This document shows positions 1-10,994 of a DNA stretch of 60,000 nt, in pieces. Position 1 is the stretch's first letter. Each line of letters begins with the position of its first letter. Origin of the DNA: Prorocentrum cordatum (lineage: Eukaryota; Sar; Dinophyceae; Prorocentrales; Prorocentraceae). The translations under genes and the position numbers were made by a program. Where the stretch lies: NCBI GenBank assembly GCA_963575745.1, contig CAUYUJ010019949.1, positions 312,001-372,000 of the forward strand, read 5' to 3'. The notes under the pieces are model-generated. The model ran no database searches. It worked only from the letters and a program-made list of their open reading frames with translations, and had not been told where the DNA came from.

Positions 1-3000
1 GGGTTCCCTGGGAAATTTGTGCGCCTGGCAAGGAAGGAGCGTGTCAACGAGGGACTCGTGGACCTGACACCAGAGGGCCACTACAAGAACGCCCACGGAG
101 AGTTCCCGTTCCAGGACGGGGACGAGAGCCCGGACTTCAAGCCCTGCAAGGCTAACCTGCTTCGAGATGCCAGGGTGATCATGTCCACACACGAGGCGGC
201 CGAAGCCCTCGGACAGAAAGACAGTCCTCACACTGTCCTCCTGGTAATCGATGAAGCTGGGCAGGCCACGGAGCTTCATGCGCTCATGTCCATGGTGAAC
301 TTGATCAACAGCGGCGGAGCCTTGGTACTGGTGGGCGACCCGCATCAGTTGCCCCCTACGGTTCTCTCCAAGCTTGCCAACGACCTGGGACTCTGTGTCA
401 GCATATTTGACAGGATGTTTCACGCACTCCGCGGCCAAGATACGGCTGTGGTCCACCTGTCGATCTGCTACCGCGTGCATCCGCAGCTACTCGCCTTTCC
501 GAACGCAGCCTACGACGGCAAGGGTATGACGACTGGCATCATGGACCCGCTCAGGGACAGGCCCATCGTTGAAGGCACCCCATGGAGAGACATCACACCC
601 TGGGAGCCCGGGCGACTGATCGAACTGGCCAACCTCACCGGTTCCAACGAGGCCGACCTTCGCGCGACCCTCAAGCAGTTAGATCCTCAGCAAAACGGAG
701 ACAAACACCGTTTCCTGCTGGTCGACACACCCTCCTGGGAAGTAACGTCTGGCCTCCAGCCAGGCAACGCCAACCTCCCCGAGGCAGCGCAGGCCGTGGA
801 CATCGTGCGGGCACTCTTGCCCGAGCTCGAAAAAGGCACCACCGTCAGAATCGTCGTTGGCAACCAGCTCCAGACGGCCGTCCTCACGGACGGCTGGCCT
901 CAAGGCCCCCGCCACCTCTGCGGCGTCCTTCGGAATTCAAAGGGTGGCAAGAAGGGGGAATCAGGCAAGGGAAAAAGGCAGTGTTGTTCGCGGCGGACAA
1001 GACATCCCTGGCCCTGGAGCTGACCCCCAAGGGCACGTGGTGGACGATCACCGATGGGAAACCGTCTTTCGGGAGGACCATAACGCCCACACGGCCATCG
1101 GCTCTGCCTTCCCTGGACTCAGGCAGGTTGCAGGAAAACACATGAAAAGTGGGGCCCTCAAGCTCGCCACCATCGACTCCAGCCAGGGTGGTGAGGCAGA
1201 CATCGTAATCGTACTGACCACCAGGAGCAACGGGAAGCACAATTGGGGCTTTGTCGACGATGCCAAACGCCTGAACGTGGCAATCACTCGGGCCAAGCGG
1301 AATATCCTGATGTTGGGAGACGGGCGCATGTTCGCCAATGCCACCTGGTCCCAGCTGCGTGCGCTCTCTGAATACGGGCGCTTGACCCGCCTCTGGGTCC
1401 GATTCGGGGGCGGCGCACCTGCTGGCCACAGGGGGTCCATTGTCATAGACGAGAGCTTTGACCCACTGCCCGACCTCGCCACCTGGGCACCGTCCCCCGT
1501 CGCCTGGAGCTGCGACGCAAAGGGAGAGGACGGGCGAAATGAGCTCGATGCGGCCAAGAGGAAAGCCCGCGACGCCCAGGCGAACGGCTTCGCCGATCGC
1601 TACAACACCCCGCTGGCCGAGGACTTCGACTGGGACTCCCTGGGTAAGCTCATCTCGGCCGGCCTCAACGAGATCCTCTCGACGCCTGCCTTCCACGTGC
1701 TCATCTATCTGGTGGCGGGGCTACACCCGCGCGAGTTCTCGCTGGCAGAAACACCGCGACAACCTGGCAGACTCGACCGCAAGGCTTGGTCGCACCTGGG
1801 CTTCCTGTTCGACATGTCCCTGGGTCTAGACGCGACCAATCTGGTCTACAACATGCTCTGGGCAGCCATTGTGTGGTCACTCGGCCTTGGCACTCCCTGG
1901 GAGGACGCAAACCACGCAGTGCACGACGACTCCCTCCCCCCGGTGCCGCATGTCAGGGGGCGGCGCGTAACGCTCTGTGGTCGGCGCCAGTGCACCCCCA
2001 AGGGACTTTTTTTCGGCAGGTTCCCCAGGCGTGGAGTGCAGCAACGAAGGATTGCTGCAGACACAGGAAGCACCCTGGGATGGCTGGCCTACAGGAGATT
2101 TTCAACGGCGCCCCCGACGACCCAAATTGGGACCAGATCCGGAAGGGAATTAAAGGCACAGATGGCCTCCCCATGGAATCCAGCAAGACCCGGTCGCTCT
2201 TGGTCGTCATGATGTTAATGTTCCGCGAGCCGCGTGTGTTCTTGTGGCCTTTCCCTCACGCAGAGCAGGCTGGGGATGTGATCGAAGCCATCCTGGGTTT
2301 CTGTGTCCCATGGCAAGAAGCGCACCGAGGGTTCCGGCACGACTTCGCAAGCACCTGGGGACTCACGCTGGACGACCCGGCGTATCTCCACGGCCGCATC
2401 GAGGCAATCCTGCCCCACATCTCCAAGCTCGTAGCGGTGGCGCACCACCGCCCTGACGCGCGGGCAGCTGGCTGCCCGCAGACCTGGAGCGAAATGGACC
2501 GACAGGACTTTCAGCTGAAGGCGCCGATGCTCGTCCTCGAGAAGATCGTCCCAGCCGCCTCCCTGGCCCCCCTGGGTACGCGCCGCTGCTCGGTGTGCGC
2601 GCTTCACGTCGCGCTCGCGGGCTCAGACGCCTCCCTGGGTGACGACGATCGGTGTGCTGGGCTCGCCTACATCGGCGGCGGATTCGCGCTATCCAACACC
2701 GACCTGAACGCCCCCTTGCCGTCCGCCCCTGCTCCAGGCACCAAGCAGGACCCTCCACACATTCCCGGCGACAGGCTGACAGCCGAACAGAAAAACGGCA
2801 GGTTCATGTGCGACAGGTGCGGTAAGGACAACCTACGCTCCACAGAAGGCACGTGGACATCCGACGACACACGCCTGATGGTAGCGCAGAACCGGCCCCA
2901 GGCCTACCTCGACGGTGCAAACATGGGGTGGCAGGCGCTGCGAGATCTGCTGGATCCGACACCTGGAGGACCAGGGCATCCCAGCACCAACCGGTGCAAC

Positions 3001-5311
3001 AGTAGCGGACAAGGTCAAGGAACACGAGCAGCAGAGGATCGGTGCCGCAAGCGACAAAAAGGCGGATGCCCTCCCCTCCCTGGGTCACTCCCCACTTGGC
3101 TTTGGATGCAGCCCCCAGGCGGACACGAGATCGCTGTCGGACCTCATCATGACGCCGACGGGCATGCAGATCCCCGAGCGCGTCAACACCACCATTCCCA
3201 TCCCACGGGTCAGGGATGAGCGGTTCGGCCTCGAAGCTGCGGAAAACAAAGTCTACTCCGCACGGTGCGACACATGCCCCCTAGGGGCACCGCTCCTCGT
3301 CTGGAACACCGGAGCACCTCCTTTGGGCTGCTTCGTATGGAAGCCAACGGAGGGGGTAGGGGTTCCCGAGCAAGCTGGGCTACCTCCCATCGAGCGGCGA
3401 GCCATAGCCTGGTGGGAGCGCAACTGGAACGCCACTTGGTGCTGCCGGCGTTGCCTGGTACCCGTATGGAACATCGGGCCTGCAACCCTGGACCACATCC
3501 TTGATCGAGACTACAGGGCACTGTACCCAGCCGAGGCCCCTGTCCTCCCAACGCTCAACAGCCAGATAGTAGCGGAGGTGCCAGTGGACATTTTCAGATC
3601 CCTTCCATGGATAGGCGCTGACGCCAAGGCCCAAGATCGCTTTACCAAGGCTGGAGCGGCAAACCTCCCTGGGTCTAGCGCCTCGGGTGGAGCGGCCCCC
3701 GCGGCCGAGCAAGCCCCCAGGACTCCTGCACAGCTCATGGAACTCCTGCCAGAGCTGCCAGTCCCGCAGGGGCCGCTCCTGGACTGCAGGGACGTCAACA
3801 ACCCCACGCTCAGCCCAGACGACCCCAGGAGCGGATCGGGCAGCGGAGACGTGGTTGTTCAGCGACTCCTGGTGACCTACCTCCGGGACTTCCACCCTGG
3901 ACTGGACTACACTTGGCGACAGTTCTGTCACGGCCATCGCGATGGCAGCATCCCAGAGCCTAAAAACGAAGAAGTCTCCTGGCCAGTCGGACGGTTGACG
4001 GAGTTTCTCAGGACGGCGTACGGCGAATGCATCTCGAAGGATTGTTTTCCGCTCAACCAGCCCTGGGAAGGCAAACGACTGGCCGCTGCGCGGGTCGTCT
4101 CCCACCTCACCAACGGCGAAAAGCACAAAGAGTCCTTGGAGAGGCACGCCTTGGCCCTCGCCCTGGCGAGCGGCTTCAACCCCGTCAGACACGAGATGGG
4201 TACGCTGAGGAGTTTCCTACTCAGCCTCAGCGCCGTCGCCCTGGCCTCGACAACCATCACCTCCCTTGCCGAGTCGCACGTGCAGACAATGAGTGAGGAC
4301 AGACCAAACACCTCTACTGCGGCCGGTGCAGACAACCCCTTGGGTACGAAAGACGACGACACGCGTCTTGGTAACCCGAATGTGCCTGACCACGCTGCCA
4401 AAGACGAGGATGGCGAGGACGAAATCCCTCCTACTGAAAAAGCGGATTCAGCCGACTATGGAGGCCCCCAAGAGTCTCCTCCTGTTGGATCCTGCACGGG
4501 CTCGGCCACGGAAGTCGACGACGATGGCCCCAGCGACAGGGCGCCTCAGCAGAGCCCAACGGCAGACAGCATGGAACCCAGCTCCGACCGCGACCCGATA
4601 GCCGCCTGGGGTGGCCCAGCCAACGCCGACCAAAACGCCAGCGGGACCAGGGGACCAGATCACGACGAAGTTGCCCGAGACAGGGGTGATGCGCAGGGTC
4701 GTCGCCCCCCACTACGTTGCCCACAGGCACCTGGCCATAGGCTTGCCTACTCTCGATCAGCGGAGCGACACGCACTCAACCAGCTGACCGACGCCCATGG
4801 AGGCCCCATGTTCAAGGCCTGGCTGGGCTCCGTGGACTTGGAGCGCCGCGGAGAGCCGCCCGCCAAGCGCATCACCAGGCACCAAACGGAGTTGGGTGGA
4901 GTATTCTGTGCTCTGTGGGCGGCCTACACACAAGGCATTCGGCCCCCTGGGACCAGGGAACCCAAGTCAGACCCGAGGCTGCGCTCGGACGCGACCATCA
5001 ACAAGTTTTTGGATGACTGGAAGGGGTGCGGATACAACGCCTACTTCATGGACAGGAGATTTAACTTCCGCGTCGATTGGGCAACAGCGCGGGCCGAATA
5101 CTTGCGCCACACCTGGCCCGACGGCACGGGCAAGGGCAACCACCAGCAAAGCAGCTGGCGCGAGAGGGCGACTAGTTCCTGGGACGCCTGGGACACCTGG
5201 CAGAGTGACTGGAGCGCTGGCTGGCACGACGACCGTTGGCAGTCAGGGGGCAAGCGTGGTGGCGGCAGGCCAGGCGAACGTGGGGAAAAAAGGCAACGAT
5301 GGGGCGACTGA
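1..5311 (+). CDS. UPF1-like SF1 helicase with long Cys/Trp-rich C-terminal extension, 5' end outside window, frame broken four times
   Basis: The reading frame is open from the first base, so the start and the Walker A motif lie outside the window. The UPF1-like core of superfamily 1 is clear: DEAGQATE (motif II), GDPHQLPPT (motif III), CYRVHPQL (motif IV region), IDSSQGGEAD (motif V) and RLNVAITRAKR (motif VI, about 1270-1300). This family unwinds RNA or DNA with ATP. Downstream come several CxxC pairs (near 2590, 2810, 2935, 3270, 3445) that may bind zinc, a Ser/Asp/Glu-rich linker (about 4290-4680), and a Trp-rich tail before the stop at 5309-5311. The protein-like frame changes at 954-958 (G5), 1056-1058 (G3), 2007-2013 (T7) and 2925-2928 (G4); a one-base length change in each run joins everything. 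I therefore read one gene of about 1,770 codons without obvious introns, with assembly errors or recent decay. Introns are an alternative for the first two breaks. The role of the extension is unknown. Confidence 0.72.
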
Positions 5312-6977
5312 GCTCCCCTCCCACCCATCCCATCACCTAGAGGGACAGGTATATCGTCCGTGCTTCACACTTCGCGCAGCCTTCAGCTGCCTCCCTTTGC
5401 TCTCTCAACCTGTATGGCAGCCGTGCTGCCGCCCTCCCTGGTACACGCACTTCCTGCCTTTGGACCCAAGTGTGTCGACCAGCAATACCATCTGCATTGC
5501 AGCGCGGGGGAGTGCTGCGTGCAGACCCTAGTTGGCCCCTGGCCCCGCTGTAGTTGTTCTCACTTCCGGCCCGGGCGGATCCCGTCCCCGGCCGTGCAGC
5601 TTCGTGACCGACGCAAGTGCTCCGCCACGTCTCAGTCCTGAGTCGCGCTTTCAATCCCTGGGTTCTCTCTCAAGTACAGCAGCCTTCAGCTGCTCCTCAG
5701 ACACCATACTCGTTTGGCGGCATTCCGCCGCCCTCCCTGGCACGTGCACTTCCTGCCTTTGGACCCAAGTGTGTGTGCCAGCAATACCGTCTGCATTGCA
5801 ACGCCACGTGTTGCGTGTAGTCATAGTGGCCCCGGGCCCCGCTGTAGCTGGCCTCACCTTGCCAGGCTCGCCCCGGCCCGCGGTTCTGCGACCGACGCAA
5901 TGATGGCTTCGCCTCGTCACGCCCAGAGCCGCGCTCTTACATCTTGGGTTTCCCCAAGATACTACGGCCTTCAGCCGCGCTTCTCCACCTTCCCTGGGAG
6001 CGACCCTGGGCTTGGACTCATCGTCAGTGGGTCTTACGTTGCTCAGGCGGTCTTGTGACGTGGGCCGCCCCGCTGCGCCGGCTGGAATGCCCACCCGGTC
6101 CGCTGCGGCCGTGCTCGGACTGAGTCGCTGGCGTGCTCCCGTGCATGACTTACCACAGTCTGGCAGCGGCTGGCCCAGGCGTGCTACCCCAGTGGCTAGT
6201 GGTGCACCGCTCGCCGCGAGGATCTGTGCGCACTGACGTCACCCCATCGTCGCTCCCACGCTCAACCTTGTTGAGCGGCCACTCCCTGGGCTTCTTCGTG
6301 ACTACGGATTGCTAGTGCTGCAGTGGGTATGCGGCAGCGCAGCTTTCTCAGAGCGCTTTTCCTCTTTCTGGTCCCTCAGCGTGAATGGAGAGCCGCTCTT
6401 TGGTATGTCGCTTAGTTGCTTCCTGGTGCACGCCCTGTCACCTTCGGTTGGTCGTCTTGTCTCTCGCCAAGGTCGGGAACAAGTGCACCCCTGCACTGCG
6501 TCACATCATGTCGTTGATCTTTCGCGTGCAGACGCATTCTTCCGCAGTTGGTTTGAGGTTGACTCTGGTTGTCATGACTTCAGGCGTGCCCTTTCAGCCG
6601 CGTGGATGCGTTCTCTGAAGCTGCGACGGTTTGCTGGCGCTGTCAGAGTCCCTTCTCCCTGCTGGACGACGTCAACTCTCCTGCCTACGGTCTCGCTCAT
6701 ACCCGACAGACACCTTGGGCTCTCTGACACCCCTCGTGCACGGAGACAGATCCCCACTGCCTTGTGATCGCCGGACCGACACGATCCTCGACTGGGGATG
6801 TGTGTCGCGCCATTTTGGCAGCGTCCTCCCTGCTTCCTGGGTGGCTGTTTCCCTTCAGACTCCCTGGGCAGCAGCTTGCACCGCCGCCTGATCCGCGGCC
6901 CCCGCGCGCGCCCGGCTAATTTGTCACGGCCGCAGCCCGACCGTGACCCGCCGCCGCCGGCGCTTCCGTCTGCGGCA
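5312..6977. other. Gene-free region downstream of the helicase gene
   Basis: No reading frame here has recognisable domains. The first part holds three diverged copies of a roughly 300-bp repeat. The rest (6000-6977) is GC-rich, pyrimidine-leaning sequence with several more copies of the motif TCCCTGG. It may include the 3' untranslated part of the helicase gene. Confidence 0.5.
5378..6010 (+). repeat. Direct tandem repeat, period about 300 bp, two clear copies and one diverged copy
   Basis: The landmark CCTTCAGC occurs near 5380, 5683 and 5969. The landmark from CCCTCCCTGG to GGACCCAAGTGTGT occurs at 5433 and again at 5731 (period 298). Copies 1 and 2 share long blocks, including GACCGACGCAA near their ends; copy 3 keeps only short blocks. 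Confidence 0.75.
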
Positions 6978-7028
6978 GTATATGTATATATATATATACA
7001 CACATATATATATATATATATATTATTA
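6978..7028. repeat. TA dinucleotide microsatellite
   Basis: About 50 bases of TA/CA alternation, the most AT-rich stretch in the first 9 kb. Confidence 0.95.
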
Positions 7029-7112
7029 TAAACACAAAGTATCCCCACCAGCCCATCCTACACCAGGCACTCGAACGAAGAGCGCCGATGATCGGCAGCT
7101 GTTCTCCACCCC

Positions 7113-7247
7113 TCTTCCTCCTTCTCCTCCGCCTTCTCCTCCTCCTCCTCTCCTCCTCCTCCCTCTCCTCCTCCTCCTCCTCCTCTTCCTCCTCCTCCTC
7201 CTCCTCCTCCTCCTCCTCCTCCTCCTCCTCCGCCTCTTCCTCCTCCC
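7113..7247. repeat. TCC/CTC trinucleotide microsatellite
   Basis: Nearly pure polypyrimidine triplet repeat on the plus strand. It creates long spurious Leu/Ser and Glu/Arg frames on both strands. Confidence 0.95.
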
Positions 7248-7286
7248 TGGTGGGGTATTGGAAGTGTCTTCGAACGTTTTGGTGGG

Positions 7287-7346
7287 CTCTTGGGCCTTGC
7301 GGGCGGGCGGGCGGCGCTCCGCCCGCCCGCGCGCAGGGCCCAAGAG
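7287..7346. other. Long GC-rich inverted repeat (hairpin)
   Basis: The left arm starts CTCTTGGGCC and the right arm ends GGGCCCAAGAG. The arms pair over about 25 positions with few mismatches, through G+C-only blocks of GGGCGGGC against GCCCGCCC, around a small loop. There is no T-run afterwards and no neighbouring gene, so a role as terminator or RNA gene is not supported. Confidence 0.8.
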
Positions 7347-7347
7347 G

Positions 7348-9946
7348 GGGCCCAAGACGTCTCTCGGAGCCATTTTGGAGGAGATCGATCAACGAAGGGG
7401 GGGTCCTAAATTTCACCCCCCCCCCTCAGGAGCCACGATCCTCGTGAGGGGTGTCGAATTTTAGCCTTCCCAGGGGTCGATCTTGGACGCTCTGACCGAT
7501 CGCGGCCCCCCCTGTCCAGGTCAGTGGGGAGGGGGTAGGGGGAGGGGTAAACCCCGCCCCGAAGGGGAAGGAGGAGGGGTAGAAGAGAAAACGCTCTAAA
7601 CCACCGACGCCCAGAGGGCTGGTGGGATTACGGTGCTATGCTAATGATAGCACCGGGGGGATCGTCAATGGCTTTTTGAGGTTAGTTGTTTCGCCGCTCT
7701 TGCTGAACAGCGAGGCGGTGGTGCATGATTCGTCAGCGACGCGTGGCAAACATGTGGAAGGCAGAATGCCAGTAGGATCCGGTCGCCCCGGGGACGGACA
7801 GCGAGTGGTTCGAGTGCATCGACTCGCGCAACGTCCGCGCGGATGACCACGACATCCTCCCACGCCTCGCGGGCGCCAGTTGCCGGCAGTCAGATGCGAT
7901 CCGCGAGTCTATGCACACGCGAATGCGTCACGGGCGCGCAGCGAGGGCTTCCGAGGGCGGTCGACTTGGACAAGCAGCCGCGCTGCGGCAGGCAGCTACG
8001 GGGGCACAGGGCGGCGAGGTGATCCGCGCGCCCCCGCCCGAACTAGAAGCTGCGCACGCGCAGCGCCGGCGCAGCCGGCGCGCGCAGCCGCCGCCCGCCA
8101 GGCAGTTGACGGCAGCCTCCAGACCACCCGCTGTGCGCGATGGTCCGATGGCGAAGGGCGCGCCGCCTTCTGCTGGCCACGGCGGAGGTTGCGCAGTGTC
8201 GGCGGAAGCCGATGCTGGGTAAGCGCCAGCGAGCGCTGGCGTCGCCACAGTCGGGGCCGCCAAGAAAGCCGCGGGCCACGCGCCCCGGGCTGGGTGGACG
8301 CCCCGCCGTTCCTCAGAGAGTCGGCCACACAACGACCGTTTGGCCGCGCCCCACGCCAACCCCGTCGGACGAATGCCCCTGTTCACGAGGCCGCTCCGAC
8401 GATGACCCAGCATGGGGAGTACGACTCGCAGGCTCAGGCGCCCCGATGGCGCCCGCAACCTGTAGTCCGCTCGGGCCACGACGGAACGCAGTCAAGTGGG
8501 CAGGCCGCGGCCTCGAGCTCAGGATATCTTGCAGGCGCTCTCCGACCCGCGCGGGGCGTCGATCTGTCAGGCGGGCGGGATCGCCCGCGGGAGAATCAGC
8601 CACCTCCCTACAGGGAAGGTGATGGCGGAAGCCGCGACTGTCATGAGATGAGTGATTCGGTGACAGGTGGAACTGCGACAGCGCAAGCCGTCCTTGGCGC
8701 CGGCGCAAGTTAACGCCACACCTCTACCTGCGTCGCTACCGCCCTTTCCCCCTTTCCTAGACTTCCGCGCGGCCGCGGAGCCATGGTTTCAAGTGCATGG
8801 ACTTCCGCGTCGACAAGAGCTCCGTCATTTACTACACCAGAATCTCTGCTATTACGTCGCTTGGCTTCGGGGCCGGACGCCGCCGACGCTCTCGCGAAGT
8901 GGACGGGACGTCTCCTTGCGTTTCTTCCCTTCCCGAAAACATGCCCCACTGCTGTTTTGGGGGTCTTGGTTTTGCTCCTCAGTTGTTTCCCGGGCGTGGT
9001 CCGGGGGCGAATTCGTCCCCAAGAGCCCCTGCTAGGGGTTGTGTGTTTTACCCCGTCGACACTAGCGCGTCTAATTTGGAGCGGTCATCTCGCTGGGTTT
9101 CGGAAGCCCTTGGTTCTTTCCTTGGACCTTCCCCGCCCCTTCCCGTTCCTTCCATCTCCCGTTCCCCCGCGGATCTAGGACGAGGGTAGGTGCATTCTCG
9201 CCCTGCGATGATTCTCTGGCTGGGCAGGGCGCGCGCGTCCGTCATCGTCGCCCCTCTTTCTCCCCCCTTGCTGCCTGCCTATTGCTCGCGGTTAAAGTAG
9301 AATGAACTCTGAAGGGATTCAGCCGACTCCATAGGCGAGCCGAGGCCTATCTATTGAGGAGGTGTTTGGCTCAGGGGCCATTCCTACCTCCGACGCAATT
9401 TCCCAACGCTCCAAGACGGCCCAATGAGCTCCCAGGCTATTCGCAAAACGGCCAAAAACGCTTCCAAGAGGGCCCCTCAAACGGCCTAGGAACGCCCCGC
9501 CACGCTCCAAGAGGTGCCATGACAGCTCAAAATGCCCCCAATGGCCCCAAGACGGCCCTCAAAGGGACCCACGAGATGAAACGCGAACCGACAATTCGAG
9601 CGTCCCGCCCCAAGAGGCGCCCAAGGTGCGGGGCGGCAGTGCGGGCCCCTTTCCGCGGGCAGGATGTTGACTGCCGACGGGGTGGAGCAGACTCCTGGCT
9701 ACGTCCTCTGCGGGGCCACCGAGCTGCTCAGCGCGTCCCAGGCGAACGACAACGTAGGCAACGGGATGGGGAGTGAACGCCCGCCATGCCCACCCGCCCA
9801 CCCCTGACAGGAAGAAGCGGAGGAAGACCAGAGGGGGATACGACCGAGGAGGAGGGGCAGTAGTATGATGGCTTATGTGTGGCATGATATTCCTCCCGCC
9901 ACACAGAGTCGGCGCTTCACCACCCCAGCGGCACATCGGGAGGAGG
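7348..9946. other. GC-rich region without a supported gene
   Basis: Frames of 100-280 codons exist on both strands (for example 7880-8713 plus and 8783-9178 plus). They are Arg/Ala/Pro-rich, overlap one another and carry no domain or motif, so GC content explains them. A short perfect hairpin (CGCCAGCG with CGCTGGCG) sits at about 8224-8241. Between about 9400 and 9560 there is a loose repeat of blocks resembling CTCCAAGAGG and CAAAACGGCC. Confidence 0.5.
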
Positions 9947-10081
9947 AGGCGGAGGAGGAAGAGAGGAGGAGGAAGAGAGGAGGAGGAGGAGGAGGCACGG
10001 AATTCAGGTCCCGTTGGAAAAAAGAGTGGGGGAAGATGGAGGAGGAGGAAAAGGAGGAGGAAGAAGAGGAGGAGAAGGAAG
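9947..10081. repeat. GGA-rich purine tract
   Basis: GGA/GAA triplet repeats in two blocks directly upstream of the dispersed module. A similar tract precedes the second copy of that module near 25600-25812. Confidence 0.9.
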
Positions 10082-10084
10082 ATT

Positions 10085-10781
10085 TCCATTGAGGGAACTG
10101 CCTCGTTGGAAGACAGCCGTTTGATGATTGTGAAACATGGCAAAACATTGTTATCGGGATTCCAACACCACGGATCAACCTGATTGATGCGCCTTGAAGA
10201 TCCGGAATCGTACCAGAACGCCATTATTTGGATTTCAATTCCGCGAATCACTATATTTGTTACACCCTCATAATGCCGAATCCTTCCAACACGCCAGTTC
10301 TGGTACGCTGTCCATGAGATTCCGTGACACGTTTACACAATTTGAAGACGGTTTTGCGCGGCGCTAAAGCGAGAGCCACATTTTGAAAAGGAGCCGCCCT
10401 CAATCCGCGAAGCCCTTGCATATGTTTAAACGGATGTACACGACGCTCAAACGAGAGCCACATTTTGACGAGGACCCGCCCTCAATCCGCGAAACCCGTT
10501 GCAAATGTTGAATGCGAATGCGCGCGGCGCTGAGGCCAGAGCGACATTTTGAACACCACATGTTATCAATCCGTGAAATTCTTGCAAATGTTCAAAACAA
10601 ATGTGTGCGGCGCTAAGGCGAGAGCCACATTTCGAAAACCACCCGCCCTCCATTTGTGATACTTCTGTCAAGGTTTAAGCTTCAGGGTCATACGGGGTGA
10701 GGAAATCTCAGGCGGAACGCCCGGCCCGCCATAAAAACTCGCCTCGGGACGTGACAGGGAACAGTTATTCATAAGGAAAAA
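10085..10781. repeat. Dispersed module, left copy, containing four ~83-bp tandem subrepeats
   Basis: It begins near a CCATTGAGGGAA block, continues through four subrepeats that start with GAGCCACATTTTGA-like sequence at 10373, 10454, 10539 and 10622, and ends after CATAAAAACTCGCCTCGGG. Each subrepeat holds CCGCCCTCAATCCG and a GCGCGGCGCT block. The segment 10454-10781 is nearly identical to 24867-25195, and the whole module is seen, more diverged, at 25895-26490. No coding frame is conserved across the copies. Confidence 0.85.
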
Positions 10782-10786
10782 GAATG

Positions 10787-10964
10787 GGGAATGGGCAACA
10801 CACACGCTCTGGCGACGATGTTTTGGTGCTCGGCCAAGACTCTGCTACTTTGGCTGTATCCTTGCTTGCTCAGCGAGTTCGAGCAAAAACACTATTATGT
10901 AGAGATGCGCTGCCTGCCGTCAACGTTGTGGCACTGATGCCGAGAAGACAATGCAAGACAATGC
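10787..10964 (+). repeat. Left 178-bp direct repeat flanking the Penelope-like element
   Basis: Identical to 14308-14485 except for two transitions. It starts at GGGAATGGGCAAC and ends after two copies of the decamer (AAGACAATGC). It may be a very long target-site duplication or a pseudo-LTR. Confidence 0.9.
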
Positions 10965-10994
10965 GTCCACCAACCAGCCCCAACCAACCAACCA

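Noticed and set aside
6978-7028. TA tract as promoter
   Set aside because: Dinoflagellate promoters are not defined by TA repeats and no gene follows.
7369-7379. AGCCATTTTGG, matching 11 internal bases of the spliced leader (also GCCATTTTGGC near 6808)
   Set aside because: The leader's 3' end CTCAAG does not follow, and no gene lies downstream. It is probably chance or an unrelated repeat.
6916-7464. Glu/Arg and Leu/Ser-rich frames over the TCC tract
   Set aside because: Translation of a triplet microsatellite; equally open on both strands.
7880-8713. 277-codon plus-strand frame in GC-rich DNA
   Set aside because: Overlapping frames of similar length exist on both strands, and the composition is explained by GC content.
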